Shown in pieces: positions 5,157 through 5,482 of a DNA stretch of 5,482 bases. Source of the stretch: Halovivax sp. (GTDB taxonomy: Archaea > Halobacteriota > Halobacteria > Halobacteriales > Natrialbaceae); NCBI GenBank assembly GCA_007135505.1, contig SLIS01000415.1, positions 1-5,482 on the forward strand, read 5' to 3'. A model generated the notes under the pieces. The model saw only the letters and a list, made by a program, of their open reading frames with translations. It ran no database searches and was not told the origin of the DNA. Made by a program: the position numbers and the translations under genes. The number at the start of each line of letters is the position of its first letter. Positions within the stretch are counted from its first letter, which is position 1.

Positions 5157-5225
5157 GTGACAGTGACGGGACGCCCCTGGTGACATACCCTGGTAACGGG
5201 CCGGGTGCGAGTCCACAACGGTCAC
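5157..5225. repeat. Cluster of short GTGAC/CCCTGGT repeats between the divergent DUF5799-like and ppsA genes
   Basis: GTGAC occurs at 5157-5161, 5163-5167 and 5180-5184, with GTAAC at 5193-5197 and the inverted copy GTCAC at 5221-5225. Two CCCTGGT copies (5175-5181 and 5188-5194) make a direct repeat with a 13-base period. The cluster lies 60-130 bases upstream of the ppsA start, between two divergent genes, where an upstream activator or repressor could bind. The motif is not one I know, and short repeats occur by chance in GC-rich DNA. Confidence 0.35.
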
Positions 5226-5248
5226 CTCCCAGTTAGCGGATCCGCACG

Positions 5249-5265
5249 TGTGCATTATTAGCACA
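5249..5265 (+). promoter_or_regulatory. ppsA promoter: TATA-like ATTATTA enclosed in a 5-bp inverted repeat
   Basis: ATTATTA (5254-5260) is centred 27 bases before the ppsA ATG at 5284, the exact position for a TATA box of a leaderless transcript. It is flanked by perfect inverted arms TGTGC (5249-5253) and GCACA (5261-5265). The left arm is part of CACGTGTGC. Such symmetry around a TATA box suggests an operator whose occupancy excludes TBP. Gluconeogenic genes are known to be controlled by carbon source in haloarchaea, but the TrmB motif I know (TACT-N7/8-GAGTA) is not present here. Confidence 0.6.
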
Positions 5266-5283
5266 GTCGGTGTACGTGGCCCG

Positions 5284-5482
5284 ATGGTGGACAACACGTT
5301 CATCCGGTGGCTAGACGACGTCACCGGCGAGGACACCGGTGCCGTCGGTGGAAAGAGTGCGAACCTGGGCGAACTCGCGGACCTCGACGTTCCAGTCCTT
5401 CCGGGGTTTACGACGACGGCCGACGCCTACGACTACTACATCGAACGGACCGGGGTGAGCGAGGCGATCGCGTCGGAGCTCG
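5284..5482 (+). CDS. ppsA: Phosphoenolpyruvate synthase, N-terminal 66 residues (gene runs off the right edge)
   Basis: PEP synthase (pyruvate, water dikinase) converts pyruvate, ATP and water to PEP, AMP and phosphate, the committed cytosolic step of gluconeogenesis from pyruvate. Visible is only the start of the N-terminal ATP-binding domain: WLDDVTGEDTGAVGGKSANLGEL (9-31) holds the conserved Gly-Gly-Lys (K24), where K24 should contact ATP, followed by VPVLPGFTTTADAYDYYI (36-53), the family's Pro-Gly-Phe-x-Thr-Thr-Ala-x-Ala signature. These resemble the E. coli PpsA N-terminus. Pyruvate phosphate dikinase shares similar motifs, but the TTADAY form and the start just before Trp-Leu-Asp favour PpsA. 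The ATG at 5284 is chosen because the sequence begins as family members do and a TATA box lies 27 bases upstream. The phosphohistidine and pyruvate-binding domains lie outside the window, so completeness cannot be judged. It is transcribed away from every other confidently assigned gene here. Confidence 0.92.
   Translation, partial: MVDNTFIRWLDDVTGEDTGAVGGKSANLGELADLDVPVLPGFTTTADAYDYYIERTGVSEAIASEL

Noticed and set aside
5110..5283. TrmB-type operator (TACT-N7/8-GAGTA) upstream of ppsA
   Set aside because: I searched by eye because TrmB is known to control gluconeogenesis in Halobacterium, but found no TACT/GAGTA pair at the right spacing.
1..5482. CRISPR array, insertion sequence, tRNA or rRNA
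   Set aside because: No regularly spaced repeats, transposase, terminal inverted repeats or structured RNA gene signatures were seen.

Overview
The window looks like a piece of a haloarchaeal (class Halobacteria) chromosome. The base composition is GC-rich, and most predicted proteins are strongly acidic and rich in Asp and Glu. Starts are mostly leaderless or near-leaderless, with AT-rich TATA-like boxes about 26-30 nt upstream. Several families are typical of or restricted to haloarchaea: a HalOD1 output domain, a Bat-type HTH protein, and two small haloarchaeal hypotheticals. I cannot name the genus.

Layout: (1) positions 3-176 hold a possible 3' end of an unrecognised plus-strand gene. 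(2) From 218 to 5082 all eight recognisable genes lie on the minus strand. Read in transcription order (right to left) these are a DUF5799-like protein, a short His-tailed acidic hypothetical protein, then bioY-bioM-bioN, a Bat-type HTH regulator, a stand-alone HalOD1 protein and a MazG-like NTP pyrophosphohydrolase. (3) At the right edge, divergent from all of these, is the first 199 bases of a plus-strand phosphoenolpyruvate synthase gene (ppsA), which runs off the window.

The core of the window is a complete ECF-type biotin importer in one tight operon. BioY is the membrane S component that binds biotin, BioM is the ABC ATPase, and BioN is the transmembrane coupling protein (EcfT). One set of each suggests a dedicated transporter. 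The promoter region of bioY carries a near-perfect inverted repeat, TCGTAAACC-N14-AGTTTACGA on the coding strand. It matches the BirA biotin-repressor operator consensus (TTGTAAACC-N14/16-GGTTTACAA) and encloses the expected TATA position. This predicts biotin-dependent repression by an HTH-containing biotin protein ligase encoded elsewhere.

Two other promoters also carry symmetric elements at the TATA box: ppsA (TGTGC-ATTATTA-GCACA) and the HalOD1 gene (GGTTGAT-N2-ATCAACC). I find no CRISPR array, insertion sequence, tRNA or rRNA. Apart from the BirA-like operator and these promoter elements, the window is ordinary haloarchaeal core and accessory sequence. I see no evidence of an undescribed multi-gene system.
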